DNA of 64,000 bases from Oscillospiraceae bacterium (GTDB lineage Bacteria; Bacillota; Clostridia; Oscillospirales; Acutalibacteraceae). Below the pieces are notes generated by a model that was given only the letters and a program-made list of their open reading frames with translations, made no database searches and had not been told where the DNA came from. The position numbers and the translations under genes are program-made. The stretch lies in assembly GCA_029012445.1 (NCBI GenBank), contig JAQXMC010000032.1, positions 1-64,000 of the forward strand, written 5' to 3'. Positions 33,841 through 43,241 of this stretch are shown here, piece by piece (the stretch's first letter is position 1; every line of letters begins with the position of its first letter).

Positions 33841-33983
33841 AAAATGCCAAGCATATAAGCTTTCAGCGGCACAGTTCGGATACTGTGTCGCTGAATCAGT
33901 TTGCGTTTATGTTTGAAATAATCAGACATTTTTATCTTTCTATTTTAGCTTATATGCGTTCGGGCGCCTTTATCGACAGTCTG
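33841..33983 (+). repeat. Dispersed intergenic repeat, copy A
   Basis: Matches 43091-43214 almost throughout: AAAATGCC, GCATATAAGCTTTCAGCG, a CAGCG-CACAGT/ACTGTGTCGCTG hairpin (33864-33893), GTTTGAAATAATCAG, and TATGCGTTCGGGCGCCTTTATC then ACAGTCTGA. Copy A has an extra ~16 bp (TCTTTCTATTTTAGCT) before the last block. Confidence 0.9.
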
Positions 33984-34018
33984 AGGGCAGGGCTTTGCCC
34001 TGCCCGGACTATCTTAAA

Positions 34019-34049
34019 GCCGCAAAACGCAGTAATTGCGTTTTGCGGC
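34019..34049. terminator. Bidirectional terminator between lysis module and GDPD gene
   Basis: A 13-bp perfect stem (GCCGCAAAACGCA / TGCGTTTTGCGGC) with a 5-nt loop lies between convergent genes, with TTCTTGTTT on the plus strand. Confidence 0.75.
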
Positions 34050-34068
34050 TTCTTGTTTGGCTTATTAT

Positions 34069-34791
34069 TTATCTGAGAACCTCGATCATTCTGTCAGGGA
34101 AGTTGCCGATAAGTCCGTCGACGCCCATTGACGCCAGCCTTCTGATGTCCTCATATTCGTTGACCGTCCATGTGTTGACCTCGCGGCCTGCGTCCTTCAT
34201 CTCCTTGTAGTGCTCATCTGTGAGATTGCAGAATATCGGGTGCACGCAGTCAACATCGTGAGAAGCGGTATAAGCTCCCATGCCGATAACCCAGCTTTCG
34301 ATAAGAAAGCCTGTCTTTATCTCGGGCGCTATCTCCTTGCAGCGCATTATCGTGAAATGATTGAAAGAAGAAAGGATTATTCTGTCCTCGAGTACGAATT
34401 CACGGATCATGTCGATGACCGCTTTTTCAATGCCGGGATATTCAAAAATACCCGTCTTGAGTTCAATGTTCGTTATAAAACCGTCAACGCCCTTGACAAG
34501 CTCGAAATATTCTCTGAGAGTTGGTATCTTCTGAAAAGGATATTTGCCCTCAAAGTTTCCGTATGCGTTGAATTTGCAAAGCTCCTCATAGGTATAGTCC
34601 TTGACATAGCCTGTTCCGTCGGTTGTTCTGTCGATTTTCTCATCGTGAATTATCACAAGCTCCTTATCCTTGGTGAAATGCACATCAAGCTCAATGCCGT
34701 CGCAGCCGAGTTCGACTGCCTTTTCAAAGGCAAGCATCGTGTTTTCGGGATATTTTCCGCTGAAGCCTCTGTGAGCGAAAATCTTTGACAT
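34069..34791 (-). CDS. Glycerophosphodiester phosphodiesterase
   Basis: 240 aa from MSKIFAHRGFSGKYPENTM at 34791, preceded by GAGGTC. GDPD motifs: HRGFSGKYPENT, DGIELDVHFTKD, IIHDEKIDRTTDG and VNTWTVNEYEDI. It cleaves glycerophosphodiesters to glycerol-3-phosphate and an alcohol in the cytoplasm (UgpQ/YqiK-like; no signal peptide). It is 32 bp behind metK. Confidence 0.93.
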   Translation of the reverse strand: MSKIFAHRGFSGKYPENTMLAFEKAVELGCDGIELDVHFTKDKELVIIHDEKIDRTTDGTGYVKDYTYEELCKFNAYGNFEGKYPFQKIPTLREYFELVKGVDGFITNIELKTGIFEYPGIEKAVIDMIREFVLEDRIILSSFNHFTIMRCKEIAPEIKTGFLIESWVIGMGAYTASHDVDCVHPIFCNLTDEHYKEMKDAGREVNTWTVNEYEDIRRLASMGVDGLIGNFPDRMIEVLR

Positions 34792-34823
34792 TTTAAATGA
34801 CCTCTTTTCTATAAATAAGCCGA

Positions 34824-36014
34824 TCACTCGGCGTCTTTGACAGCTTTTTTAAGTTCCTCGGCCTTGTCGGTCTTTTCCCACTCAACGCCGAGCTCTTCTC
34901 TGCCTATATGACCGTAAGCCGCAAGCTGACGGTATATCGGTCTGCGAAGCTTAAGCTTGTCTATTATGGCAGCGGGGCGAAGATCAAAGACCTTTTTAAC
35001 GGCTTTTTCAAGCGTTTCGTCGCTGACCTTGCCTGTGCCGAAGGTGTCGACCATTATTGAGACGGGCTTTGCAACGCCGATAGCGTAGGCGAGCTGGATC
35101 TCGCATTTGTCGGCAAGCCCAGCCGCAACGATATTCTTGGCGACATATCTCGCCGCATATGCTGCGGAACGGTCGACCTTGGTCGGATCCTTGCCGCTGA
35201 AAGCTCCGCCGCCGTGGCGGGAATATCCGCCGTAGGTGTCAACGATTATCTTTCTGCCGGTCAGGCCGCTGTCGCCGTGAGGGCCGCCTGTCACAAAACG
35301 GCCGGTCGGGTTGACATATATCTTTGTGTCGTCTCCGATAAGCTCCTTCGGAACTATCGGATCAACAACATATCTGACGATATCTTCTCTTATTTTTTCA
35401 AGAGGAACATCGGCGCTGTGCTGAGACGAAACGACTATCGTTTCAACACTGACGGGCTTGTCGTCATCATATTCTATCGTTACCTGGGTTTTGCCGTCCG
35501 GTCTGAGATAATCGAGCGTGCCGTCCTTTCTGACCTTGGTCAGCTGCTTTGCGAGCCTGTGGGCAAGCGATATCGGCAAAGGCATAAGCTCAGGCGTTTC
35601 GTTGCAGGCGAAACCGAACATCATTCCCTGGTCGCCGGCGCCGTTGAGATTATATTCATCGTTTTCTCCGCCTTTAAGCTCAAACGATCTGTCAACACCC
35701 ATTGCTATATCGCCCGACTGCTCGTCGAGAGCGACTAAAACATTGCATTCGTTTCCGTCAAATCCCTTCGCTCCGTCGTCGTACCCGATATCGCATACCA
35801 CGCCCCGGGCTATCTTGGCGATATCGGCCTTATGCGTCGAGCTGATTTCGCCCATAACCATGATCATTCCCGTTGTGGCCGCTGTTTCGCAGGCAACTCT
35901 CGCCTGGGGATCGTGAGCAAGAAACTCATCGAGGATTGCGTCTGAGATCTGGTCGCATATCTTGTCGGGATGTCCCTCAGTGACCGACTCTGATGTAAAA
36001 AGTCTTTTTGCCAT
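34824..36014 (-). CDS. metK: S-adenosylmethionine synthase
   Basis: 396 aa from [25 protein letters not shown] at 36014 with AAGGAAG upstream. It contains [23 protein letters not shown] and [19 protein letters not shown], the signature motifs. It makes SAM from methionine and ATP and supplies the radical SAM and methyltransferase enzymes of the window. It is controlled by the SAM-I riboswitch upstream. Confidence 0.98.
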   Translation of the reverse strand: MAKRLFTSESVTEGHPDKICDQISDAILDEFLAHDPQARVACETAATTGMIMVMGEISSTHKADIAKIARGVVCDIGYDDGAKGFDGNECNVLVALDEQSGDIAMGVDRSFELKGGENDEYNLNGAGDQGMMFGFACNETPELMPLPISLAHRLAKQLTKVRKDGTLDYLRPDGKTQVTIEYDDDKPVSVETIVVSSQHSADVPLEKIREDIVRYVVDPIVPKELIGDDTKIYVNPTGRFVTGGPHGDSGLTGRKIIVDTYGGYSRHGGGAFSGKDPTKVDRSAAYAARYVAKNIVAAGLADKCEIQLAYAIGVAKPVSIMVDTFGTGKVSDETLEKAVKKVFDLRPAAIIDKLKLRRPIYRQLAAYGHIGREELGVEWEKTDKAEELKKAVKDAE

Positions 36015-36054
36015 AATATTTCTTCCTTTCGTTTTCCTTGCCAAGAGTTCTCGC

Positions 36055-36086
36055 AAAAAAATATGCGGTCAGCTTCCGACCGCATA
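36055..36086 (-). terminator. Riboswitch-controlled terminator of metK
   Basis: ATGCGGTC/GACCGCAT stem followed on the minus strand by a run of seven T residues (36061-36055), between the SAM aptamer and metK. Confidence 0.88.
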
Positions 36087-36104
36087 CCAATGCCACTATG
36101 ACAC

Positions 36105-36197
36105 CTTATCTTTCGGTCATACCGCAGGACTTAGCACCTTGCTTAACGCAGGTTGCCGAGCTTCAATGGGCCTGTTCCCTCAGCTACTCTTAATAAG
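36105..36197 (-). ncRNA. SAM-I riboswitch
   Basis: Minus-strand reading gives P1 CUUAUU-AAGAG, GAGGGAACAGGCCC, UGAAGCUCGGCAACC, GUGCUAAGUCCUGC and the closing GAUAAG: the S-box core in full order. It lies directly upstream of the metK terminator. Confidence 0.95.
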
Positions 36198-36218
36198 GAA
36201 TATTCAATTAACCCCGAC

Positions 36219-36247
36219 ATTATATATCAGGTACAACCGATAGTCAA
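36219..36247 (-). promoter_or_regulatory. metK promoter
   Basis: Minus-strand TTGACT (complement 36242-36247), 17-bp spacer, TATAAT (complement 36219-36224), ~20 bp before the riboswitch. Confidence 0.75.
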
Positions 36248-36289
36248 TACATAAATTCAAGTTTTAATAAAAATTCACAGACGGACATT

Positions 36290-36955
36290 TTATTTGAATT
36301 CTTTCATGTTATCGAGCAGAAGTCTTTTTCTCAGAATATCGACCGCTGTTCTTTCACCGTAAAGCTCAATTATTTTTTCGGAAAACAGCGACGGATTTAT
36401 GTTGACCGAGCTGCCCGCCGGCAAAACGAGGTTGCATATAATATCGCCGCCGTCTCGCCTGACAAACGAGTGCTTAATATACTCCTTGAGGTTGATCTGT
36501 TTCATTATCTTCTGTCTGCCCTTTTTGGCTGGCTTTTCAACAATAAAGCTATCGGCGGCGAGGCTGTCGTTTATCAGCTTTTCGAGCCTGTCGGGATCAG
36601 AAGTGCCCCTGAAGGTCAGATAAAAATCGCCGAAGGCTATCTTCTTCGGATCGTAGACGGGCTCGGTTACCCTTTTGATATTTATTCCCGACGTCATGAC
36701 ATCTTTCAGCCTTTCAAATATCTCTTCGTCGGTAATATCCCCCTCGACGCGGATATCCACGCTTTCGCAGACGCTCTGCATACCAAGAGAAAGCGGCAGC
36801 GCAAACTGCATATACGGGCGCGGATTATATCCCTCAGTGTACCACAGAGGTATTCCGGCGCGGCGGATCGCTCTTGTGAAGCAGCGCATCAGATCAAGGT
36901 GAGAAATATATTTCACATCGCCGACCTTATCAAACCATATCCTTACACAGCGCAT
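36290..36955 (-). CDS. TIGR03936 / DUF2344 radical SAM-linked protein
   Basis: 221 aa beginning RIWFDKVGDVKYISHLDLMR, the hallmark of the DUF2344 family, with FTRAIRRAGIPLWYTEGYNPRP next. In many bacteria this domain is fused to, or encoded directly after, a B12-binding radical SAM protein, as here; it overlaps the upstream gene by 26 bp. The biochemical role is unknown. Confidence 0.92.
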   Translation of the reverse strand: MRCVRIWFDKVGDVKYISHLDLMRCFTRAIRRAGIPLWYTEGYNPRPYMQFALPLSLGMQSVCESVDIRVEGDITDEEIFERLKDVMTSGINIKRVTEPVYDPKKIAFGDFYLTFRGTSDPDRLEKLINDSLAADSFIVEKPAKKGRQKIMKQINLKEYIKHSFVRRDGGDIICNLVLPAGSSVNINPSLFSEKIIELYGERTAVDILRKRLLLDNMKEFK

Positions 36956-38786
36956 CGCATTTTCCTCCGTTCAGCCTGTTTGTTCCGCAGCCGGCGCACT
37001 TTATGCGGCAGTGCGGCGTTGTTTCGCTTCGTCTCGCTTTCTCGCTCTCGTCGATGAGAAACTGCTTTCTGATGCCGTAATCAAGATGATCCCAAGGCAG
37101 TACCTCGTCATATGAGCGGCGCCTGTTGGCATAGAAAGCGGGATCGACTCCGCACTTTTTAAACGCCTCCAGCCATGTTTCAAAGTGAAACTGCTCGTCC
37201 CAGCCGTCAAATTTGCAGCCGTTTTTCCAAGCCTCCTCTATAACAGCGCCGAGTCGCCGGTCTCCCCTTGCGAACACGCCCTCAAGGAAGCTGGTGTTGA
37301 CATGATGATAGCTGACGCCGATCTTTTTCGAGGTGACGCATTTCAGAAGATAATGCTGCTTTTCCGTCAGCTGCTCCATTGTGTCCTGCGGATCCCACTG
37401 AAACGGCGTGAACGGCTTCGGGACAAACGATGAAACGCTGATGTTGACGCTCACTCCCCTGCCCTTGACCCTATCCGGTGTTTTATAGAACTCATCGACC
37501 ACCTTTTGAGCCAGAGCCGGTATTCCCGCAACATCTTCAAGAGTTTCGGTCGGCAGTCCGAGCATAAAATAAAGCTTGACCGCCGTCCAGCCGCCCTCAA
37601 ACGACATTCTCGCCGTTTTGAGGACTTCCTCCTCAGTGACATTTTTGTTGATTGCGTCTCTGAGCCTCTGCGTTCCCGCTTCGGGAGCAAAGGTGAGCCC
37701 GCTTTTTCTGACTTTTTTGAGCTTTTCCATAAGCTCGTCCGAGAAATTATCAACTCTCAGCGACGGCAAGGCTATATTAACATTTTCGTCAACCGTCCAC
37801 GCAAGCATTTCGTCAAGAAGCTGAGAAAGATAGGTGTAGTCGCTCGTGCTGAGTGATGAAAGCGATATTTCGTCGTAGCCCGTCGCGTCGCAAAGCGCCC
37901 TCGCCTGGCAGTTTATCGTGTCCGGCTTTTTCTGCCTTATCGGGCGGTAAAGAAAGCCCGCCTGACAAAAGCGGCAGCCCCTTATGCAGCCTCGGAGTAT
38001 CTCATGAACCACTCTGTCGTGAACGACCTCAATGAACGGAACAACAAACGATTTGGGATAATAGACCTTATCAAGGTCTGATATTATCCTTTTTGTCACC
38101 TTTTTAGGTGCGCCGTCCTTAGCGGTGACCGCTTTGATGGTTCCGTCAGCCTTATAGGTCACATCATAAAGCGACGGAACATAAACGCCGCCGATATGGC
38201 TCGCTTTTTTCAGAAATTCCCGCTTGCTGTCGCCGTTTTTCTTGCACTCCTTGAGAAGATCCAGAACCTCGTTGTTCACTTCCTCGCCCTCGCCGAGAAC
38301 GAAAAGATCAATATAATCGGCCATTGGCTCGGGATTGCAGGCGCAGGGACCTCCGGCAAAAACTATCGGAGTCAGAGAGTGTCTGTCCTCACTTCTGACG
38401 GGTATCCCCGCAAGATCGAGCATATTGAGAACATTTGTATAGCTTAGCTCATATTGAAGAGTGAAGCCTATTATATCAAAATCCTTTATATAATCCCCGC
38501 TTTCAAGAGCATAGAGAGGGATTGAGTTTTTTCTCATCTGCTCCTCCATATCAACCCAGGGAGCGAACACCCTTTCGCACCAGCAGTCCTCCCTCTCGTT
38601 GGCGATGGAATAAAGTATTTTCAGTCCGAGATGAGACATTCCGATTTCGTAGCTGTCGGGGAAACAGAACGCATATCTCAGATTGACCTTATTCTTATCT
38701 TTTATAACGCTGTTAAGCTCGCCGCCGGTGTACCTCGCCGGTTTCTGCACCAAAGGCAGCACCTTTTCAACCTTTTTATTGACCAT
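36930..38786 (-). CDS. TIGR03960 family B12-binding radical SAM protein
   Basis: 618 aa. N-terminal B12-binding-like domain (~20-180) with CFPDSYEIGMSHLGLKILY and VFAGGPCACNPEPMADYID. Radical SAM domain with RGCIRGCRFCQAGF (CxxxCxxC) around 265-275 and LTFAPEAGTQRLRD. A short Cys-rich C-terminus (CRIKCAGCGTN...CDALC) may bind another metal site. GGAG precedes the start. The reaction is not established; the family is widespread in clostridia and often lies near ribosomal protein L21/L27 genes, which are not visible here. Confidence 0.92.
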   Translation of the reverse strand: MVNKKVEKVLPLVQKPARYTGGELNSVIKDKNKVNLRYAFCFPDSYEIGMSHLGLKILYSIANEREDCWCERVFAPWVDMEEQMRKNSIPLYALESGDYIKDFDIIGFTLQYELSYTNVLNMLDLAGIPVRSEDRHSLTPIVFAGGPCACNPEPMADYIDLFVLGEGEEVNNEVLDLLKECKKNGDSKREFLKKASHIGGVYVPSLYDVTYKADGTIKAVTAKDGAPKKVTKRIISDLDKVYYPKSFVVPFIEVVHDRVVHEILRGCIRGCRFCQAGFLYRPIRQKKPDTINCQARALCDATGYDEISLSSLSTSDYTYLSQLLDEMLAWTVDENVNIALPSLRVDNFSDELMEKLKKVRKSGLTFAPEAGTQRLRDAINKNVTEEEVLKTARMSFEGGWTAVKLYFMLGLPTETLEDVAGIPALAQKVVDEFYKTPDRVKGRGVSVNISVSSFVPKPFTPFQWDPQDTMEQLTEKQHYLLKCVTSKKIGVSYHHVNTSFLEGVFARGDRRLGAVIEEAWKNGCKFDGWDEQFHFETWLEAFKKCGVDPAFYANRRRSYDEVLPWDHLDYGIRKQFLIDESEKARRSETTPHCRIKCAGCGTNRLNGGKCDALCKDMV

Positions 38787-38890
38787 ATTCCGACTCCGTT
38801 CAAAATTATATAATAAATATATTCATACATTTGCACCCGATAAGCTGTATTCTACCGGGTGCAATCATATTCACATTATCCGAATTGAAT

Positions 38891-40681
38891 TCATCTGACG
38901 CTTCCGACAAGGTCAATATATTCACTGACCAGAGTTGAAGCCGTCGCCTTGCCCATTGAGACGGTCAGACACCAAGAATCGTCCGCGAGCTTGCCCGTAT
39001 TGGGATCGAATTTATAGCCGACGACGGAATATGTGCTGTCGGGGCAGATATAACCCGCCGCGTCGTTCATCAGATCGAACAGTATAACATCCTCGCCGAA
39101 AAGCTCACGAAGCGATTTGTAGCCGAAATTCTTCAGTCCGCTGCCGCCGACAAGTATCTCGCTGTATGTCTCGCCCGGACACATCAGTATTCTGACGCAG
39201 GAGCCGAGCTCCATATAGCCGATCTCGCTGATAGTATAATATTTTTTCTCGCTCTTGTTATAGATAAGGGTATTATCCGCAAGTCCGAGCTTTATGAGTA
39301 TCTGCGCCGTGCTGTTTTCGACCTCAAACCTGACCTGCTTCATGCGGACATTCATTGCGGCTTCGACTCTTTTTCCCTCAACGGTCTCAAGTCCGTCATA
39401 CCAAGGGGTATAATCTTCATTTCCGGAATACTTTTCGACTCCGAGCATATCGCCGGTTTCTGAGTTGAGTTCTTTCCTTGTCTGCTCATCGTCCGTCATG
39501 GTCAGGCAGATATATGCCATCTCATAGCCGTATCTTATGACCTTATCATGCTGTTCGAGCTTCAGTCCGTCGTTGGAATTTTCCATTACAGCAGAATTGA
39601 CGCCGACATTGCCCTGAATGAATATAAAGTTCTTTCCGGCCTTGTTTATCAGCTTTTCCATGTAATAGACGAAATCGGCGGAAAGATCCGTTTTCAGTTC
39701 GTTGTCATAGCTTGTCGCCTCCGGATGGCAGCCGAAAGAAGCCACCACCGTTCCCTTTGAGCCGTCAAGTGGAGTGAAAAGCAGTCTGTACATATCCGTG
39801 TCGCACGCATAGGGCGCAGTTCTGCCGTGAACATAGTCTTCGATATCGGTTTTTGCGTAATCGAGAGTGCCGTCCTTCATGTCGGAATAAGCGTCTTCAA
39901 TGCTCTGCTTTGTGCGTTCTATTATCGTTTTGAGAAAGTCCTCGCTGACACCCGACTTGACCGTTGTCAGCTTTGTCACTGATAGAAGATTATTCATCGA
40001 GGTCAAGAGCGGGGCATTCCAGACACCCTGAGAATCAATGCTCATATGGGTGTGAATAGCCGAAACATTGACCGCAATGATGTTTTTCTCCTTTGCGTAT
40101 GCGTCAACGGCTTCTCTGATTTTCATGACATCGGCGTTTGAAATGCCGATGCAGTCAACGGAGCAGAACACAGCCGAGCCTCTGCCCGTGTTATCATCGA
40201 GAATGATTGTTCTGACCTTCAGGTCCTCGCTGTTTCCGTCGTCGTCCTTATACATTTTTCGCGCGTAACCCCATGGGGCGTAGCTGCCTCTTGCGTATTT
40301 GAAGCAAGCGCCGAAATCATCGGGCAGGATAGACCTTGAGCCGTATCCGACCTTCCAGACATATTTGTCGCTGTCGGTGTCGATAAAGCTTTCGCTGCCC
40401 TTATAGAAGGTGCCGTAAGGCTCGCCGATATCGCCGTCGTTTAGAACAAACGACAGATTCGGAATAAGCTTGCTGATAAATTTCAGAAGAACATCATTGA
40501 CGAGAAATTGCAGAATATCGCTTATCGTTCTGGCTTTCTTCTCCATTTTCTCAACATATTCCTGCGAAAACTCCGGCTCCTCCCCTGTCTCGCCGCTTCC
40601 TGCAAGAGCGGGAAGCCCGAGCGAAAAGAGCATTGCAAAACAAAGAATGACAGCAATGCTTTTTTTCAATGTTTTATTCAT
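38891..40681 (-). CDS. Secreted neutral ceramidase-like hydrolase
   Basis: 596 aa with a signal peptide (KKSIAVILCFAMLFSLGLPALA). The body resembles neutral/alkaline ceramidase N-terminal domains: KVGYGSRSILPDD near the start, a zinc-site-like SAIHTHMS, FGCHPEATSYDNEL, and FIQGNVGVNSAVM. The last aligns with the FAQxNxGDVSPN catalytic-serine block and keeps the Ser. The glycine-rich end and the CPGE motif also fit. The family C-terminal domain looks short or divergent. The ceramide substrate is a prediction only. The ~220 bp upstream are AT-rich with no further gene. Confidence 0.7.
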   Translation of the reverse strand: MNKTLKKSIAVILCFAMLFSLGLPALAGSGETGEEPEFSQEYVEKMEKKARTISDILQFLVNDVLLKFISKLIPNLSFVLNDGDIGEPYGTFYKGSESFIDTDSDKYVWKVGYGSRSILPDDFGACFKYARGSYAPWGYARKMYKDDDGNSEDLKVRTIILDDNTGRGSAVFCSVDCIGISNADVMKIREAVDAYAKEKNIIAVNVSAIHTHMSIDSQGVWNAPLLTSMNNLLSVTKLTTVKSGVSEDFLKTIIERTKQSIEDAYSDMKDGTLDYAKTDIEDYVHGRTAPYACDTDMYRLLFTPLDGSKGTVVASFGCHPEATSYDNELKTDLSADFVYYMEKLINKAGKNFIFIQGNVGVNSAVMENSNDGLKLEQHDKVIRYGYEMAYICLTMTDDEQTRKELNSETGDMLGVEKYSGNEDYTPWYDGLETVEGKRVEAAMNVRMKQVRFEVENSTAQILIKLGLADNTLIYNKSEKKYYTISEIGYMELGSCVRILMCPGETYSEILVGGSGLKNFGYKSLRELFGEDVILFDLMNDAAGYICPDSTYSVVGYKFDPNTGKLADDSWCLTVSMGKATASTLVSEYIDLVGSVR

Positions 40682-40810
40682 AAAATCCCCTCCGTTTTCA
40701 TGTTTCCCGTCCGAAGCAAGCCGAAGCGTACATCGGATTCAACACAAATATATCATAATTATAGCATATATACCCGCAAAAACAATAAAAATTTAATTAT
40801 TTCTTATATA

Positions 40811-40833
40811 CTTATCAAATCTGTTATGATAAG
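40811..40833. promoter_or_regulatory. Inverted repeat upstream of nnr
   Basis: CTTATCA (40811-40817) and TGATAAG (40827-40833) with a 9-nt centre, ~70 bp before nnr. A possible operator; no regulator is known. Confidence 0.35.
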
Positions 40834-40901
40834 ATAATATCTGATATATGTTTTTGCGGTCTTTCGCCGCATATCCAATGTTTCCCGAAAGGACTGATGT
40901 T

Positions 40902-42446
40902 ATGAGATTACTCAATGCAGAGGAAATGAGACAGGTCGAACAGCACGCCGCAAAGTTCGGTCTGAGCTATCAGCGAATGATGGAAAACGCCGGCGCCGCC
41001 AGCGCACGGAACATCAGAAATGTTCTTGAAAAGGGGCAGAACAAAAGAAGAAATGTCTGCGTTGTCTGCGGAAAGGGCAACAACGGCGGCGACGGCTTCG
41101 TTGTCGCAAGAAAGCTCAACGAAAACGGCTATGCCGTCACTCTCGTTCTCGCTAACGGCTATCCGCAGTCGCCCGAATCGGTCTATATGTATAAAACGGC
41201 TCTTGAAATGTCGATTCAGACAGTCTGGTATGACGCGGACAAGGTCAAAAGTATTCAGACAATCAGAAATTCGGATGTCATCGTTGACTGCATTTTTGGT
41301 TTCGGCTTCTACGGAACTGTCAGCGACGAGCTTGCTATGCTCTTTGACGAGATAAACCGTTCGCCCGCCGTTAAATTTTCGGTCGATGTTCCGAGCGGCG
41401 TTTACTGCGACAGCGGACTTCGCGCCGATCACGCAGTGAAAGCGGACTACACAATAGCGATATCCTCGCTCAAGCCCGCTCATGTTATGTATCCGGCAGC
41501 CGAAAACTGCGGAAACATAATCGTTGTCAACATAGGAATACCCGATGAAAGCTTCGGCTTTGTCGAAAACACGCTTTACACATACAGTCCGAAAGAGATA
41601 AAAGGGCTTTTCCCCGAAAGAAGCATCACCGGAAACAAAGGGACCTTCGGCCATGTTATGTGCATCTGCGGCAGCAGAAACATGGTCGGCGCGGCATATC
41701 TAAGCACCGAGGCGGCTCTCAAAAGCGGCGCAGGTCTCGTGACGGCAGCTTTCCCGGAATGTATGTATATTCCCCTTTCAAGCAAGCTGACCGAAAGTCT
41801 TATGCTGCCCCTTGAAGCAAATCCGCAGGGCACTCTCAGCGCAAAATGTATCCCCACACTGCTTGAAAAGTGCGAGGACTGCGACGCAATACTTATCGGC
41901 TGCGGACTTGGCGTGAACGACGACACGGTGAAGATAGTCGAAGCTGTCATTTCAAGCGCAAAATGTCCCGTAATAATTGACGCCGACGGTATAAACGCAG
42001 TCTCGACCGACATAAATATGTTAAGGAAAGCGGCAGTACCCATAGTGCTCACACCTCATCCGGGTGAAATGTCGAGACTTATCAAGGTCTCGGTCGACAA
42101 TATTCAGGCGGACAGAGTCGCAGTCGCCAGGAATTTCGCCGAAAGCTATCTTGTCACGCTCGCTCTCAAAGGTTCCAATACGGTCGTTGCGACAGGCGGA
42201 AGCGACAAGATATTTGTCAATTCCACAGGCAACACCGGACTGTCAAAGGGAGGCAGCGGAGATCTTCTCGCCGGTCTCATTGCGGGCTTCATCGCTCAGG
42301 GCATGACTCCCGTTAAAGCCACGAGCGCCGCTGTCTATATTCACGGCTATCTCGGTGAAACCGTCAGCGCGCAGGAAAGCGTCCGCGGAATGCTGCCGAG
42401 CGATATGCTATACAGCCTCCCGAAGGTACTCGCCGACTTTGAATAA
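40902..42446 (+). CDS. nnr: Bifunctional NAD(P)HX epimerase/dehydratase
   Basis: 514 aa from MRLLNAEEMRQVEQHAAKFG at 40902 with AAAGGA upstream; the frame opens at 40848 without a site. N-terminal epimerase domain (~1-210) with VCGKGNNGGDGFVVARKL and SVDVPSGV. C-terminal ADP/ATP-dependent dehydratase with HVMCICGSRNMVGAAYLS, LTPHPGEMSRL and GLSKGGSGDLLAGLIAGF. It repairs damaged hydrated NAD(P)H. Confidence 0.95.
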   Translation: MRLLNAEEMRQVEQHAAKFGLSYQRMMENAGAASARNIRNVLEKGQNKRRNVCVVCGKGNNGGDGFVVARKLNENGYAVTLVLANGYPQSPESVYMYKTALEMSIQTVWYDADKVKSIQTIRNSDVIVDCIFGFGFYGTVSDELAMLFDEINRSPAVKFSVDVPSGVYCDSGLRADHAVKADYTIAISSLKPAHVMYPAAENCGNIIVVNIGIPDESFGFVENTLYTYSPKEIKGLFPERSITGNKGTFGHVMCICGSRNMVGAAYLSTEAALKSGAGLVTAAFPECMYIPLSSKLTESLMLPLEANPQGTLSAKCIPTLLEKCEDCDAILIGCGLGVNDDTVKIVEAVISSAKCPVIIDADGINAVSTDINMLRKAAVPIVLTPHPGEMSRLIKVSVDNIQADRVAVARNFAESYLVTLALKGSNTVVATGGSDKIFVNSTGNTGLSKGGSGDLLAGLIAGFIAQGMTPVKATSAAVYIHGYLGETVSAQESVRGMLPSDMLYSLPKVLADFE

Positions 42447-42477
42447 GCGATATTTTCGCTGCGTTTAGGGTGATATT

Positions 42478-43017
42478 ATGCTAAAACAGTCGGTTAAATC
42501 AAAAGCTTTTATTTCCGTTCTTCTCATCTCCGTTCTTCTTGCGGCGGTTTTTTGCGGCTGCAAGGCTCCGCAAGCGGGAGAATCGCCGCTGATTATAAAG
42601 AGCTTTGAATGTGATATGAAGGTCGTTTCAAGAAGCAGGAACTATTATTGTCATTTCAAAAGGACTGATGAAAGCTCAATTCTGACGGTTAAAGAGCCGG
42701 CGGAGCTTGACGGACTTGAGCTTGAATACAGCAGCGGTGTTTATTCCGTCTCGTTCAAGGGTCTGACAATGAGTCTTGACGACAGCAAAACCCAGTTGAC
42801 AAAGCACTTTGCGGATGCTGTTATGAACATTCTTGACAAGACATTTTCACTTGAAAGCGTCACTTCGAGGCGGAAAGACGGAGTCATGATATATGAGGGC
42901 GATACCAGCTACGGAAAATTTGAGATGAGAGTTGACCGTGACGGAAAAATACTCGGCATCAGTATTCCTAAGCTTGACACCGAGATCACCGTTGAGAATT
43001 TTGAGGAAATAAAATGA
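42478..43017 (+). CDS. Putative lipoprotein of unknown function
   Basis: 179 aa with a hydrophobic signal ending in AAVFCGCK, a plausible though not ideal lipobox. The rest is a mixed alpha/beta domain reminiscent of outer-envelope sensor proteins (for example FECDMKVVSR, YDGDTSYGKFEMRVDRDGKI style beta hairpins) but not recognised. It lies 31 bp after nnr and shares its terminator. Confidence 0.7.
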   Translation: MLKQSVKSKAFISVLLISVLLAAVFCGCKAPQAGESPLIIKSFECDMKVVSRSRNYYCHFKRTDESSILTVKEPAELDGLELEYSSGVYSVSFKGLTMSLDDSKTQLTKHFADAVMNILDKTFSLESVTSRRKDGVMIYEGDTSYGKFEMRVDRDGKILGISIPKLDTEITVENFEEIK

Positions 43018-43090
43018 GCTGATAATAAACACAGATCAGTATAACAGAACAGCGCTTTGGGCAAGCACGCATAAAAAACGGACTGCCGGG

Positions 43091-43214
43091 AAAATGCCTG
43101 GCATATAAGCTTTCAGCGACACAGTTCGAGACTGTGTCGCTGAATCAGTTAGCGGTTGTGTTTGAAATAATCAGTCATTTTTTATGCGTTCGGGCGCCTT
43201 TATCAACAGTCTGA
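43091..43214 (+). repeat. Dispersed intergenic repeat, copy B
   Basis: The second copy of the repeat at 33841-33983, with the central CAGCGACACAGT/ACTGTGTCGCTG hairpin perfectly paired. It sits between the lipoprotein gene and its terminator. Confidence 0.9.
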
Positions 43215-43239
43215 CAGACGGATTTTCCGTCTGTTTTTT
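43214..43239 (+). terminator. Terminator of nnr/lipoprotein operon
   Basis: ACAGACGG/CCGTCTGT stem with a T-run at 43234-43239, directly after repeat copy B. Confidence 0.85.
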
Positions 43240-43241
43240 CT

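Larger units (their letters stand above)
33621..34068. other. Hairpin-rich intergenic region after lysis module
   Basis: No gene is seen. In order it holds GGGCAGGGC/GCCCTGCCC (33712-33732), a 15-bp stem GCAGCTTGTCGAAAA/TTTTCGACAAGCTGC (33733-33767), dispersed repeat copy A (33841-33983), a second GGGCAGGGC/GCCCTGCCC hairpin near 33986-34006, and the terminator at 34019. Confidence 0.8.

Noticed and set aside
33792..34076. 94-codon frame in the region after the lysis module
   Set aside because: It is made of the dispersed repeat and hairpins; no ribosome-binding site.
40908..41654. 248-codon minus-strand frame
   Set aside because: Antisense to nnr, whose motifs are unmistakable.
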